Shown: positions 1 to 12,230 of the stretch, piece after piece
Layout: every line of letters begins with the position of its first letter
Numbering within the stretch: the stretch's first letter is position 1
DNA from: Euleptes europaea
Taxonomy: Eukaryota > Chordata > Lepidosauria > Squamata > Sphaerodactylidae
Reading direction: 5' to 3'
Assembly (NCBI RefSeq): GCF_029931775.1
Contig: NC_079314.1
Location: 71,663,879 to 71,727,878, forward strand
Length of the DNA: 64,000 nt
Made by a program: the position numbers and the translations under genes
The notes under the pieces: generated by a model
The model's database searches: none
The model's input: only the letters and a program-made list of their open reading frames with translations
What the model was told of the DNA's origin: nothing

Positions 1-350
1 TTACAAGGCTGTCAGATTAGTTTGACAGGTGCATGATAGATCGAATAGATCTGGTAATGATGCAATCAGCCTGGAAAGTCCCTGGAGAGCTAGAGGGAGC
101 TGGCCTAATCCAGTTATGACCAGGTGGCTGATGCAATACAGGAGCAATGTCAGAATGACTAAGCATCTACTGTGATTGGTGGCTGCGACCACCAGGTGTA
201 TATAATGGAGTGAAACTGAAGCTCTGTGTGGAATGCTATGAGCAGAGAGAGTGTGACAAGTATCTGTAATATATCTTTGCACTGTAAAATAAACTACACT
301 TTTCTAAGTAGCAGAGGACTTTTCTGATGGTGTTATCCTGGACCTACTGC
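1..350 (+). mobile_element. Possible LTR fossil, 3' part
   Basis: The stretch has a CCAAT-like box near 171, a TATA box near 199 (tatataatgg) and an AATAAA signal near 287, spaced as in the U3-R part of a retroviral-type LTR. The 5' end is outside the window and no internal coding part is seen. It could equally be a chance promoter-like sequence or another repeat. Confidence 0.22.
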
Positions 351-593
351 CAATCCGCTGGCATCCACATCACTCTAATACTTGCTTGTGTGACATGAGG
401 AACATCAGAGGTAAGAAACTCACAAAGGGAAAGATGGGCAAACAAATACGTGAAAGGATTGCTTGAAGGAACATGGTGAAACTGCAGAGAAACTGGGGAA
501 TTATTTGTGTCACGCTTATTATGGATGGTGCACACTTGAAACTGCCTTGTATGGAGTCAGTCTTGTCTCCTCTGACTGGCAGTGGCTTTTTGG

Positions 594-690
594 GGTTCAC
601 CTATGACCTAGTCCTTTTTAAACTGGAAATGCCAGAAATAGAACCTGGGACCTTCTGCATGTAATGTGCCACTAAGTCATGGCCCCTTCC
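594..690 (-). repeat. tRNA-derived SINE fragment
   Basis: Read on the minus strand it has the start of a tRNA-like SINE: a decayed A box (tggccatgacttagtggcac) and the B-box region (ggttctatttc). The same family is better preserved at 50582-51078. Confidence 0.5.
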
Positions 691-906
691 CTAAGGGATG
701 GCAATGATGGACAAGCGTGCCACTGGTTAGTGCATCTGAAGAACAAAGGATAATAGAGGTAGCAAGAAATAGTTTTAAGACTAACTGATGTTAAACATTA
801 ACAGATCTCTGGGAGAAACAGATGGCAAGCCTACTCAGATGTAAGTTTCATTTTATTCAGTGGGATTTATTCCCACCAATTTGTTCTTGGGATTCCAATC
901 TTACAG

Positions 907-985
907 TGTGATCCTATGCAGAATTAACCCAGTCTAAGCCCCTTAAAATCAACGGGCTTAGACTGGAGAAACTCTGCATAGGGTT
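907..985. repeat. Short palindromic repeat
   Basis: Two 32-bp arms, 910-941 and 954-985, are near-perfect reverse complements around a short spacer. Single-arm relatives lie near 32025-32060 and 37808-37850, so this is a dispersed palindromic repeat. Confidence 0.5.
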
Positions 986-1651
986 TCGCTGTTAGTTTCC
1001 TACACCTGCAACCCTACACCTACATGATATTTAAAGGCAGTTATATATTTTACATGTTGCAGTGTGCAATCCTATACTTTATTTGCATCTGGGCATCTTG
1101 CTGTACTTTCTACAAGTGCTCCAATCTGTAAAACACAGTTTTGTATCTGTAGAAAAGTGAGTTCAAGTTTCCTAAAACGAAAATATTTTCTATTGCAGGC
1201 AAATTTACTTTTTCTTTTATTTCATTTGGTAGTTCACTAAACAAAATATAATGAAATTAGTTGACAGCTAAAAGGGCATGCTGAGGTACTCCCCCCCCCA
1301 AAATAAATTTAAATAAATGAGTTAAGAATTCCTGCATCATTATTGTCCAAATTCAGGTCAGTGTTCAAACATTTATGTCACCTGTATGCACCTGACAGGT
1401 CAAATGCATGTTGAATAACTAAACGGATGGAACACCCATCCCAAGAGGCCTATCTGAGTCTAGGGATGTGGTCTTTTAGACACCAAGATGTTGCTTTCTG
1501 CTGGAATTATGGATTTCTCATAGAGCAGGGGAGACACAGACAATGCACACAGACAATGGCACAAAAATCGCATGTGGTGAATTTAAAAGAATACAACAAT
1601 TATATTCTACTTAAATGTCTCTTTGGATGTCTTTCATGGATGTTTTGTGTG

Positions 1652-1869
1652 TAGGGTTGCCAACTCTGCATTGGGAAATACCTGGAGATTTTGGGGGTGG
1701 AGTCTGAAGAGGGCAGGGTTTGGGAAGGGGAGAGACTTCAATGGGATATAATACCATAGAGTTCACCTGTCAAAGTGGCCATTTCCTCCAGGTGAACTGA
1801 TCTCTGTTGCCTGGAGATCAGTTGTAATAGCGGGAGATCTCCAGCCACCACTGGAGGTTGGCAATCCTA
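1652..1869. mobile_element. hAT-type MITE, complete, 8-bp TSD
   Basis: Ends are tagggttgcc and ggcaatccta, an inverted pair. It is flanked by a perfect 8-bp direct duplication, tttgtgtg (1644-1651 and 1870-1877). An 8-bp duplication with a TAGGG terminus is the hAT pattern. It belongs to the family also seen at 3105, 8404, 12022, 19263, 20873 and 40633. Confidence 0.85.
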
Positions 1870-3104
1870 TTTGTGTGGTCCACAACATGCAGGCCACCCA
1901 CCTCTGAAGAGTTCTCCATATGACTCAGCAGGACTGACGGCAGCCATTTTGTGGTCAGGCGCTGTCTGCACCATCTAGCTCAGACCTAGAAAACTTTGTA
2001 AGAGCGGAAGTATTTATAGCATATAAATTCAGACAGAGGAAAATATCCACCCACCCCCTTTTTTATCAAAACTTCTTTACTAAACATGAGTACCCATAAA
2101 AAAGAAAACCTACATAACTGGCAAGTATGGCATTAGTTTAAATAGTTTTTTAATTAACAATGTTCCCATAAATATTTATGTATGGGGAAATGTTCCCTAC
2201 AAAAGACTAATATTGTTCAAATAATGTATGTTCCATCACATTAGGTAATCACCATCCTTGCCTTGTTGCATCTAGCCCCTGTACAACGCCAATGACTGAT
2301 ACTGTAACTAATAAAAGTTGTGGCCATTTCCATTCCAGCTACTGTCTCCACGTGTTTACTTGTATGCTAAGGTCATCATAGTAAAAGGGTCCAGGGATAG
2401 TAATTGCATGGCGAGGATGGCTATGGTTGGGGGCTGCAGTAAGTAGCTGGCTCCAAGACACTCCTCAATTTGGCACTAGGCCAGCAAATCTCAAATCAGG
2501 AAAATTCAGCTTCTCTCGCAACAGTCTGTATACAGAATTATACAGTTTACTAAACCTCTGGCGGTTTGGATTTAGGATGAGGGAGAATCTCTTTCTCAGG
2601 CTTGAGAAGCCAGGCAGGTGGGGCTGAGAAGGTGGAAGAAGTCAGCCCTTGGTGAAAAGTTCTGCCCTGACAAGCAGGGGCACATAACATGTTTTTAGTT
2701 GCTCTTATACTGTGTATTTTATTTGATATATTTTAGTTCAAATTTCTCACTGAAACCGAAAGCAGATTACATAGTTTAATTCAATACCTGTCCATACAAA
2801 GAGGCACTTAATAAGCACAGTGTGGTGTTTATTGTGGCCTCAGACCAGAGAAACCCTTGCCATATTAGCACAGTGCCCTGCCTAGATCCTCATAGGCCAC
2901 CCTAATGAAACGCCAGTGCCCCTTTACACCCAATTCCATCCCAGGCATCCTCCTTTTGCATATAGTTTTCCCACACCCCTGGGCTCCTTACAAGTCTCTT
3001 ATTTAGAGTCCGTGCCCCCCATGCCATCCCTTTAGCCCATGCCCTAAAGTCTTCCCCAAGTCCATTCGTTTTCCCTGTCAGCAAAGCCTGCTGGGGTTCT
3101 GTGT

Positions 3105-3310
3105 TAGGGTTGCCAACCTCCAGGTAAAAGCTGGAGATCTCCTGCTCTTACAGCTGATCTCCAGTCGATAGAGTTCAGTTCACCTGGAGAAAATGGCCAC
3201 TTTGGCAATTGGACTCTGGCATTGAAGTGCCTCCCCTCTCCAAGCCCCACCCTCCTCAGACTCCGCCCCCAAATCTCCCGCCAGTGGTGAAGAGGGTCCT
3301 GGCAACCTTA
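3105..3310. mobile_element. hAT-type MITE, complete, 8-bp TSD
   Basis: Same family as 1652-1869 in the opposite orientation, with ends tagggttgcc and ggcaacctta. The flanking duplication is ttctgtgt at 3097-3104 and 3311-3318, a perfect match. Confidence 0.87.
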
Positions 3311-4639
3311 TTCTGTGTGCTTTTTCTAATGAGAGGTTAGAGGCACCTTTTATCCGTTCTCTGATTCTGCTGCCCCCTGGCTGCTTTGCTCCTCTTCTCT
3401 GGCATTCCCTTCAGGGAAAGGAGCCGGTCCTCCTGGATCTAGGTCCAACAGCTTCCCTAGGGTCTCCCTCCTTGGAACGCCCTTTGAGTCTTCTCCATGG
3501 CAACCCTCTTTCCTTCTCTCCCGGTTACCTTCCACAGCTCTCTCCTTTTGGGCACAGCCTTCGGGTTGTCTCCTTTAGCAGCGTCAGCCTCCTTCCTTTT
3601 CTTCTGCTGCATCTTCCTTCCCTCTGACAGCTTCTCCAACCACAGGTAGACTCCAGCTGTTCCCTGGGTCAGCTTTAAAAGCGCTCTCCTGGTGGTCCCT
3701 TCCCCGCCCCTTCATCAGCGCCTGGGAATTACTTTTGGCCTGATTGTTTTCCCCTCCAGTCTGGCTGCTTACCATCTCCTTACACCTGTTGAGCCTTTCC
3801 GGCCGAGCCTGTCGGCCACACACAATATAGGTTGATATCGTTAATAAGAGGAGAGGAGGAGAGCCAACAGTTTTGAAACTCAGAGAGTTTCAAAAACATC
3901 TTATGACATGGCAGTTTAAGCAAGTAAAAAATCTCACTGGGTATGCCCCAATGCTTGTATGCATTTCACAGAGGATGCCAGCAAGATCAGGTTATAACAT
4001 CATGACCTGTAAAAATTTGCTTTCCCTTCCCCCTCTAACTTTTTAACTTTTGTGACACCCAACCTGATTGAGAGTCGTGGTGAGCTCAAAAGCTCGCACA
4101 ATATTTTATGTCAATTTGGTTGATCCTAATAAAAAGTATTAAACGAATGTTATACTTAAAGTAGCCTGTTTGAAACTAGACCATGTGTTTGGACGTTCTC
4201 CTACAAGATGTGACCTCCATGCAGTTATTCTTCTTCACTAATAAAAGACTGACCAAAAGGCACACAAGCATCAAAGATGAAGTAACCTTATCATGCTTCA
4301 TTATTAAACAGACAAAATTAGTAAAGAATGAATTAAGGCATCTGATTTATGCCTCACAGCTTTAATCAGTAAAGGACGGTTGGAGATAGCAAGAGAGATT
4401 GCAATATTATGCACCATTTTAATAAAATAAAATTTAATGAATAATAATAATGAGAGATGAGCATGCCATGAGTTGGGATTATGAAGATAATATTTTTGTG
4501 CCTTTGTTATGTGGTGTTTTTTTTTACAAAGATATAGATGATGAAGTTGTATTTCCATTCCATTTCTACAAAACAATTTAACTTGAACAAAAGTTTGCAT
4601 TGAAGTGTTGCCATTTTATTCAGATGAAGCTCAAGCTCT

Positions 4640-4735
4640 GGCAGTGTGTCAGTGTGGGTGGGACTAAACCACCTGGAAAGTCTGTAGCTGTAAGGCAGGA
4701 TATAAGTGTTTTAAATAAATAAAATAAGAAAGAGC
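4640..4735 (+). repeat. L2/CR1-like LINE 3' tail
   Basis: The stretch reads as the non-coding 3' end of a squamate LINE, with a 'gcaggatataagtg' segment followed by an aataaataaaata tail. No coding part remains. Confidence 0.45.
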
Positions 4736-5445
4736 TCAGACAGTGTCAACAGATTTGTGGGTTTGTTTCAAACCCACACAAAGCAAACAGTCTGATATTT
4801 GGTGAGAGAAGGGAAGCAAAAGCTTACATTCCATCTCTCTTCCTTGAGGTCTTCCCCAACTTATGCTCTTTGTACCTCAGCCAAACTCTGATACTGGAAG
4901 GGAGCTTGGGGAGGAGAAATTATGGGTAGGCAAAAGTGTCTGCTAGGAGAAGCTACAGGAACATGTGGTTGATTTAGGGAGAGTTCAGCCACCCTTACCC
5001 ATTTGCCATTTGCTCTAGGGAGTATTCACACATCACTGGGTATTCTGTTAACAATGTTCTATAGCAATTGTTCACAACTGGATTTCCATGTGTGCACAAA
5101 AAAGTCCAGGAGATGAACTGGTATATAGTCTTGTGTCTTTAATGTGATTGGAGCCAGTCAGTTCTTAAACTTATAAGTCTGCCACTATCGTATTTTGTTT
5201 GGTCTTAAGAGAGTTAGGAAAGTGAACAAAAGAATAGCACAATGACACTGAAGAAATATTCAGATTAAGGAAACATCCCCTGAAACAAAACAGATTGTCT
5301 GGTGCAGACACCCCACCACCTGGGGTCTAAGGAAGGATAGACTGACTCTTAATGGGTAGTCAAAACTCCTGCAACAGTTCATTAGAGAAATAGAGGAGAA
5401 ACGAAAAGACAGCAAGTACCTATGATCCAGGGAGCAGGGGCTTGT

Positions 5446-5465
5446 CCACCACCACCACCACCACC
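5446..5465. repeat. (CCA)n microsatellite
   Basis: About six to seven CCA units occur in a row. Confidence 0.9.
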
Positions 5466-5681
5466 GTTCCAGCACCAGTGGACTTCACTATAATGAAAAG
5501 TATCTAACCTTCCATGTGCTACTTCCCCGTTTGTGCTGCTCCATCATTATCTTTCTGCAATTAAGAAATCATAATGTCCACATAGTGGGAGATAATGGGT
5601 AAGATAAAAATGTGATGGACAGATTAATATTTTCAATAAATAAAAAATGAACTAGGTCTCCCAGCTATAAATCAACTAGAA

Positions 5682-6650
5682 CAGGGGTGGGGAACGTCAG
5701 GCCCGGGGGCCATATAAGGCCCGCTAAATAATTTGGTCTGGCCCTTCGTGGGTCCTGGCAGATCTCTAGCTCAGAAGGATTTAAGACTGGTGATCCGCCC
5801 CCTCCCACGGACAGGAATATCCTCTATTCAAGGTAGATGTGAGTTTGTTTTGCTGAGAAAAGGAAACTTTTTTTCCCCTTGCAGAAGAGTCATTAGCTAT
5901 GGAGCTGCTAGGACTGCCCAAGAAACTGTGTTAACCCTTTCCCACCCAGCCTGTGGAGAAACGTATTTCCTCTGTACTACAAGAGGGCTAGGGGCGGAAG
6001 TGGCAATAATGGAGGGGTTAAAGGGGCCAGGGCCAGAGTGCGCAAGGATGAGTTCTTATCCAGTATGTCTTCATTTCATCCCTGCAGGCGGAGGTAGCAG
6101 GAGCCGGCTGTAGAATCCAGCCCCGGCCATGCGGAGCAGGAGGAACAATGGCGTGCAGCTGGACGGCTATGCCCGGCTGGTGCAACAGACCATCTTGTGC
6201 CACCAGGTGGGCAAGTGCACCGCTGGTTGGATGCCTGCCTGCTTGCCCATGCCGGGGCGGGTGTCATCTGGGGCAGCTGCCTGCTTGGGGCTTGGTTGGT
6301 ACCCCCTCTCCCTTCTGGTTCTTTCCCCTCTAAGTCCTGCAAAAGACGCATAGGGCGGGAAAGTGCCGGATCGGGGCGTTACTGGACCGGGCTCCTTTGC
6401 ATACAAGCCCCAAGCAGCTTGTCGCTCACTCCATCTTGTGTTTGCTGCCCTGCTTGAATCTCTCGGGCCTAGCTGGGGACACAGAGCTCAAAAGCAAGTT
6501 GCTCTACGTGGCAGACACTCAGAGCCATCTCCAGTTGTGCCTCTTGGCTAAATGTTTGACCAAATATAGCAGGCTAATTTTTAAGTTGATAATTTTGTAT
6601 GGCCCACGTATAATGTTATAAATATCCAAATGGCCCTTGGCAGAAAAAAC
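5682..6650 (+). mobile_element. hAT-like element carrying a captured gene segment
   Basis: The left end, caggggtggggaacgtcagg, and the following 'ggcccgggggccat' segment are the classic terminus of a non-autonomous hAT family. The right flank (about 6540-6640, including 'aaatggcccttggcagaaaa') matches the other end of that family as I remember it, but the final bases of the right terminus are missing, so no target duplication can be confirmed. Between the ends lies a GC-rich block, about 5990-6500, unlike its AT-rich surroundings. That block contains a first exon of a phosphorylase kinase alpha gene (6129-6206). Capture of genomic gene pieces is known for Mutator-like and some hAT elements. 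Confidence 0.65.
6129..6206 (+). pseudogene. PHKA1: Captured PHKA-type first coding exon (phosphorylase kinase alpha)
   Basis: The 26 codons from the ATG read [20 protein letters not shown] followed by TILCHQ. This matches the start of human PHKA1 ([20 protein letters not shown] then TILCHQ) at 23 of 26 positions as I remember it. PHKA2 has TILCYQ, so PHKA1 fits slightly better. The exon ends at CAG followed by gtgggc, a normal splice donor, and is preceded by GC-rich 5' UTR-like sequence, so a genomic segment was copied rather than an mRNA. In phosphorylase kinase the alpha subunit regulates glycogen breakdown, but this copy is a lone exon. The next exon (beginning NPVTG) is not seen downstream. 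It has no stop codon within the exon. Confidence 0.8.
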
Positions 6651-7489
6651 TTGCAATCTTAAGTGGTACAGTCCAGGAAAAGCTTTACCAATTCCTGTTA
6701 AGTATATAAATGGGTTCAAATGTGCTAAAATCTTCCAGATGCTGAAACAAAATTTAGAATATCGGAAGACTGTCACTCACTTGAGAACTTCAGAAATGTC
6801 GCAATAAAGTTTTTTTATGTTGCCACCTACTCAACAGGATGTGGGATTTCTGTTCCATGCATTGATCTTCTCTGCATCATGAAACTGAATTGTATGCTTT
6901 TTAAAAAAAGTCTGGTTTCTTCTCCTTGTTCAAGTGAGGAGACAAGAAAGTATAGCAGGAAATGCATGCGATATCTTCTTGCCATCATAGGACATTTTCT
7001 GCTCTCCAGTGCTTTAAAAAAGGTAGCTTTACACTGGGTCCCCAGCTTGTTGAATCTATGGGCACTTTGGCATTTTGAGAACAGGTAGTGAATGCAACAA
7101 TAAAATGGATGTCATAAGGGCTCTGTCCAATCTCAAAATGCTGAGAATTGCTTGCCACTGAATTCTCAGATGTCCTTTTTTCCCCTTTCCCCTTTTTATT
7201 TTCTGTATCCCATTAAAACTCAATAAAAAAATATTTTTTAAAAAAAGATGTCTGTATTTGCTTGCTTTTCCTGTTATTCACCAGATCGTATCATAATGCA
7301 CTACATCACTTCAAAGTATTTATTATGGTCCACAGCCAGCAAATTCAGCAAAAGTACAAATATGGGAACATTATAAAAATAATCATGGAACACATCAACC
7401 ACGAATACAGATAAATGTAATGTGTTTGACGAATACTAAAAATAAAATCACCTCAAGGACTTGAAATCTATACCTCTCTTTAGTTTAAG

Positions 7490-7860
7490 ATCACTTCTCA
7501 TGTTTTTTTTTTATTATTAAGGTTATAGGCCTGGACGCAAAACCTGGCAACCCTTCTTGTGGCTTGATGGTTTTTATCCGAGAGAAGATATTCAATTCTG
7601 ATTTTATTAGATCTCCCTGGAAATCCTTACAACAATGGCCCTGTGGTTTCACTGCGGATTTTGTTGTATAAAGCACACTCCAATAATATGTGCTCATTTG
7701 ATTCAATCTCTCTTTGTGAGCAGGCACATAGTCTCTGTTCATAGGGTGTTTTCTTATATTTCCCCCTCAACTCAGCAGAAGGTAAGATGTGGTATTGCAG
7801 TGCGCTGTGCTTCTGTAATGTCTCTTTTTCCTTCACTATATTAAATAAAGATAAACTTTG
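7490..7860 (-). mobile_element. LINE 3' end, I/Vingi-like (inferred)
   Basis: Minus-strand frames give the end of a LINE ORF2: a cysteine-histidine motif, CACSQREIESNEHILLEC, then in another frame LLSDKNHQATRRVARF, ending in an A-rich tail. The C-x-C...H...C motif and the following LLSD...AT..VARF block match the LINE pieces at 28976-29273 and 33945-35222, so they are related families. At least one frameshift separates the two blocks. Confidence 0.7.
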
Positions 7861-8403
7861 GTTCCATTAAGTTGTTTCTTCTTGTCTCATACTTTCCTAT
7901 ATCTCCCCAAACATCACCCCAAAGCTATATGCAGATTGTATATACAGATTTGAGATCCCACACCAGGCTGGGAAGTACACATATAAAGGCCACACATGTG
8001 CATTCCCTGCTCCCAGAAACTTTGGGTGTAACAACAGGGACAGACTTTCTAACCATGTCCCCACCCACAATTTTCCCACTGCAAATTGCCCCCACAGCTG
8101 CTTTCCATTAATGCAGGGGGGAGGGGAGGAATACAGGATAACTAATAGTGAAGGGAAAGGAAAAGATGACAAGATGTTGTAGCCTTAATGCTAGGCATCA
8201 GAATAAGGAGGCAGCATAATTTTAAAGAGGAGCACAGTTTGATAACTCGGGCTGTTTTCCTGTGTGGAATTGCAGGAACAACAACTTCTTTTTTCTCTGT
8301 TCGTGCCTGGAAGACTAGGGCAGTCTAAAACAGTGGTCCAACACTGGTCCTCTTCCTCTGATGGGAAGGATTGAAGAGAACACCACCTGTGCCCCCGTTC
8401 CCT

Positions 8404-8612
8404 TAGGGTTGCCAACCACCAGGTAGTAGCAGGAGATCTCCTGCTATTACAACTGATCTCCAGCTGATAGAGAACAGTTCACCTGGAGAAAATGGCCTCT
8501 TTGGCAATTGGACTCTATGGCATTGAAGTCCCTCCCCTCCACAAACCCCGCCCTCCTCAGGCTCCACCCCAAAAACCTCCTGCCGATTTTGAAGAGGGAC
8601 CTGACAACCCTG
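8404..8612. mobile_element. hAT-type MITE
   Basis: Ends are tagggttgcc and gacaaccctg. The flanks carry a near-perfect 8-bp duplication, cgttccct (8396-8403) and cattccct (8613-8620). Confidence 0.8.
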
Positions 8613-8964
8613 CATTCCCTTCAGCTTCCTCCCAAGAACTTCATAGTCAGCATTAATGCTGCACCTCTCAGGCTAGGGGGTCAGGCCTGGACTTGATGTT
8701 CCTCAGCAGAGAGTCACTAATGACCAACACTTTCCTTTTCCTTCCAATGCCATTTCTTCGTATCCCCATGCCCCCTTCACTTGGTCTTGCTTGTCTTTGT
8801 GGTTCTTCCTCTGCCAGTGTTTCTGTCTTGCCATCGCAAGGGCCTGGAATCGATTCCTGAGCTCCAGGGCACTGAGTGCTGTCTTGCTCAATGCCTTCCA
8901 GTTTGTGCTGTAGTGCTGAGAAAAGGCTCCTCCAAAGAGTTCATGGCAGCAGGCATAGTTTTTC

Positions 8965-9118
8965 CTCTTCTGTTTTATCATCATGACAACCCTGAGAGGT
9001 AGGTGAGTCTGGCAGAGAGAATGACTGGTTCCAGGTCACCCATCAAGCTTCCTGGGTGAATGGAGATTCAAACCCAGGTATCCCAAATCCTGGTCTGTCA
9101 CTGTAACCACTACACCAC
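8965..9118 (+). repeat. L2/MIR-like repeat
   Basis: The sequence runs from 'catgacaaccctgagaggtagg' through 'ggtcacccatcaagcttcc' to 'gtaaccactacaccacatgac', the order seen in squamate L2/MIR-type 3' regions. Shorter relatives lie near 48650-48760, 60525-60660 and 63838-64000. Confidence 0.55.
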
Positions 9119-11706
9119 ATGACTTCAAGTACCAGAAAGCAACTGTTAGAATGCACTAGTTTGCAAGGTACTTTCAAAGCTACTGATGCAACAGTTCATC
9201 GCTCACCACACACTGTCACACACATTCTATACAGTTTCAGATGTACTGACACCTCTTTCGTTATGAGCATGACAACACTGAGACATCCTAATCTTACATT
9301 AACCACTGTAGTAATGCTAGTCAAAACCCCAGAGCTACAACAGAATAGAGGCTTGTGTTATAGGTAATGAACATAGTTTGTCAACAGCAATATGTTCCAT
9401 TGCCAGTAAGACAAGTTCCACATGTCTAGGCATGTTAATGAGTCTTGAATTTCAAATTTATTTCATGTCATCACTCCTGACAGTAGACAAATAGTTACGT
9501 TAGCTCTAAGAAATTACCTAGAGTTTGGGGTTGGCAGAAATGACTGAGAAAGTTTCCATCTTTAGCTGGCCATTCTCTATCCACAGATGTCAGGACGGAA
9601 GAGGAGCTGGATGCTCTGAAATGTTATGGTGAAGGGACATAAGTACACTGAGGAGAGAGGAGAGGGTTGCCAAATGCCCACCATCTTAAATTCTGAGACT
9701 CATTGGACAAGGTCTAATGATGCCATGGACAAGGACCCAGTGTTGTCATGGGGTGGGAGCTGATAATATCATATTGAATAGCAATTTCAACAGCAGTACT
9801 TCCACATACTACTAAGTATGTACGACATGGTAACTGTAATCTTTATGATGTTGGTGCTCTTGCCTCATGCATCAGGTGAGTTCACCGCATGCCATCCTCT
9901 CAATATGCATAGTCTTTGTTTTGTTTTGTATTAACAGGGCAATGAGCATATGCTCCTGCTTCAGTATACACAATTTGAAATGTGATATTTTTAGGTTTTT
10001 GACTTGCATGTACCAAAGATGGAATATACTTGTGTTGCCCTTTTCACACAAAACATGAGCATGTGTATCAAGACCATTGTATGTAAAATGCCACCCCAGT
10101 ACACAAGGTGCCACCCCACTACACCTTTAACAAGTGAAAACTGATTATAGACACAGTTATAAGACTTTGAAGAAATGGGCTGTCTATAAAAAAAATTGAA
10201 ATTAACTATGTGATAAATGTAAAATTTAGTTGAGCTATTAGTGTCAGATTATTGCCTCCTATTCCCAAATTGCACATGCAGTAGTCATCACAAGTAAGCA
10301 TGCACATAAGTCTTAGAAGAACCCATATATATGCAGTATGGCACACCATCAGCTATCCAGGAAAAGGGGATTTGCTTATAAACAGGCTAGAAATCCTAAA
10401 CTGGTTTAATTAAAGTATCTGCTCAAGAGATGTTGCCAGGCATAATGCACAGAGGTAGGGTTCAGAACTGTGCTGGGAAAGGTGAGTGGTGGAAGAGGTG
10501 GCAATTAACGAATGCTTTAATCTTTAAATGGAGGATTCCTAAATTACACCTACCTGAAATTGCTCCCTCTAGCCTTAGTGTTATTTCTTAATAGCAGGTA
10601 GGTATGGCTGCTGTGTAGTGACAGAAAAGCATTCTGCTCATATGCAGTTTGCAGTCTTAGCATTCAGGCAGGGATCATTGTTGACTCAGATGTATTCAGT
10701 TCCTCCCCAATACAATCTCTTTTCTATAGTGGGAGGTGGTGGAGCTTGCCTGAATATTATGCCCCCTCAGTCCTTCAGCCTTCTTTTTCTGAAGTGGAGA
10801 GGTTTTAGACCTTAAACCTGACTTAATTAATCTAGTTATAAGATTGCCTCTGCAAATTAATCTTGTTTGGAAGTATGGTCTTTTTACAAGTGATAGAAGG
10901 AGAATAGTTTGAAATGGGAATGTACTTGGAAACTATATAGTTGGATACTGTGGTTCCAGTCTACTAATGGCTCCCTCCTGTGGCACAAGGTTCCTTCCTC
11001 AGAGGCAAGAGGCTCTTCTGCTTGAGAAGGAAGGTGCCATTGTTAGAAGAATGTGACCTATAGTATGTACTTTTTTGTATGTATTTTGGTATGTTGTTAA
11101 TATATTTAGAGGGATGTTTATGATGATGCGTTAAACATTGTCAATGTTTATAATTGTGTGATGACATTTATCAGTTGTGGGTCTGCCATGTTTTATAAGC
11201 TCTTGTTTCCCATCCAGCTCTGCAACAAATGGCATGCTAGACCTGAAGGACACTTGGTCTCATCCGGCAAAGGCTGTTATGTTTTTAACCAGATTCTGCT
11301 GAGACATAGTTCCTCTTGCTCTTTTGAAACACAGAGCCAGGCTTACAAGCAAAGAAACCCTTAAATATTTCCTTAACTAAACTGCTCCCCAAGCTTGATA
11401 TCAGTGTTTGGCATGGTCAGTTATCTCCTGAAGCCAAACATTCTGGCTTAAGAGGACCATTGCTGACTAGAATGATGGCCTCTTCTTAGGACATCAGTGA
11501 TTGCCCCAGTGGTCCTGAATCATTGAAAGGCAGTCTCCCATTTGCCACTGGGAAGTATATCTGGAGGAAGGAAAGCATGACTTTCTTTGCAAATCACTTT
11601 CCTTTTCATCCCTCCCCCAGTGTCAACAAGGGTGCCTTCCCTATGGAGCTTTTGCTTCCCCTTCCATCCCCAATGGCAGCCATTTTTTTTTTATTTCCAC
11701 ACATCA

Positions 11707-11985
11707 TTAAGGTTGCCCATTTCCAACTTAAAGACTACAGAGAGCAGCTCCCCTGGAAGAAATGGCAGCTTTGGACTCTGTGAGGTTGCATACCCGCTCA
11801 GCTGCGCCCCCAACCCTGCTGTCCCCAGGCACCACCACCAAATCTCCAAGAATTTCTGAAGTTGGCTTTGGCAACTCTAAAATCCTCTCGAAGCTCTCCC
11901 CCTTCCCCCAAAAAACTCCCCAACTTCCCTAGGCACCACCCCTAAATCTCCAGGAATTTCCAGCTATGGATTTGGCAACCCTCAA
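11707..11985. mobile_element. Diverged hAT MITE copies (two, adjacent)
   Basis: An old copy runs from about 11707 (aaggttgccc) to 11878 (tggcaactct). A second partial copy follows, ending near 11982 at ttggcaaccctc. Both align with the internal 'cctggagaaaatgg' and 'aaatctccagg' parts of the family but are much decayed. Confidence 0.55.
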
Positions 11986-12021
11986 TGTAGCATGCATTCT
12001 GACTGCGTGTGTGGTTCCTAG

Positions 12022-12230
12022 TAGGGTTGCCAACCTCCAGGTGGTAGCTGGAGATCTCCCGCTATTACAACTGATCTCCAGGTGATATAAATCAGTTCCC
12101 CTGGAGAAAATGGCCACTTTGGCATTTGGAGTCTCTGGCATTGAAGTCCCTCCCCTCTCCAAACCCTGTCCTCCTCAGACTCTACCCCCAAAATTCCCAG
12201 GTATTTCCCAACCTGGAGCTGGCAACCCTA
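12022..12230. mobile_element. hAT-type MITE, complete, 8-bp TSD
   Basis: Ends are tagggttgcc and ggcaacccta, a perfect inverted pair. They are flanked by the perfect duplication gttcctag at 12014-12021 and 12231-12238. Confidence 0.9.

Noticed and set aside
3350-3823. Cluster of lysine/glutamate-rich minus-strand frames
   Set aside because: These look like low-complexity translations of a CT-rich strand; no family or continuous gene structure is evident.
8703-8984. 93-codon minus-strand frame rich in charged residues
   Set aside because: I could not match it to any family; it lies between repeats without splice or promoter context.
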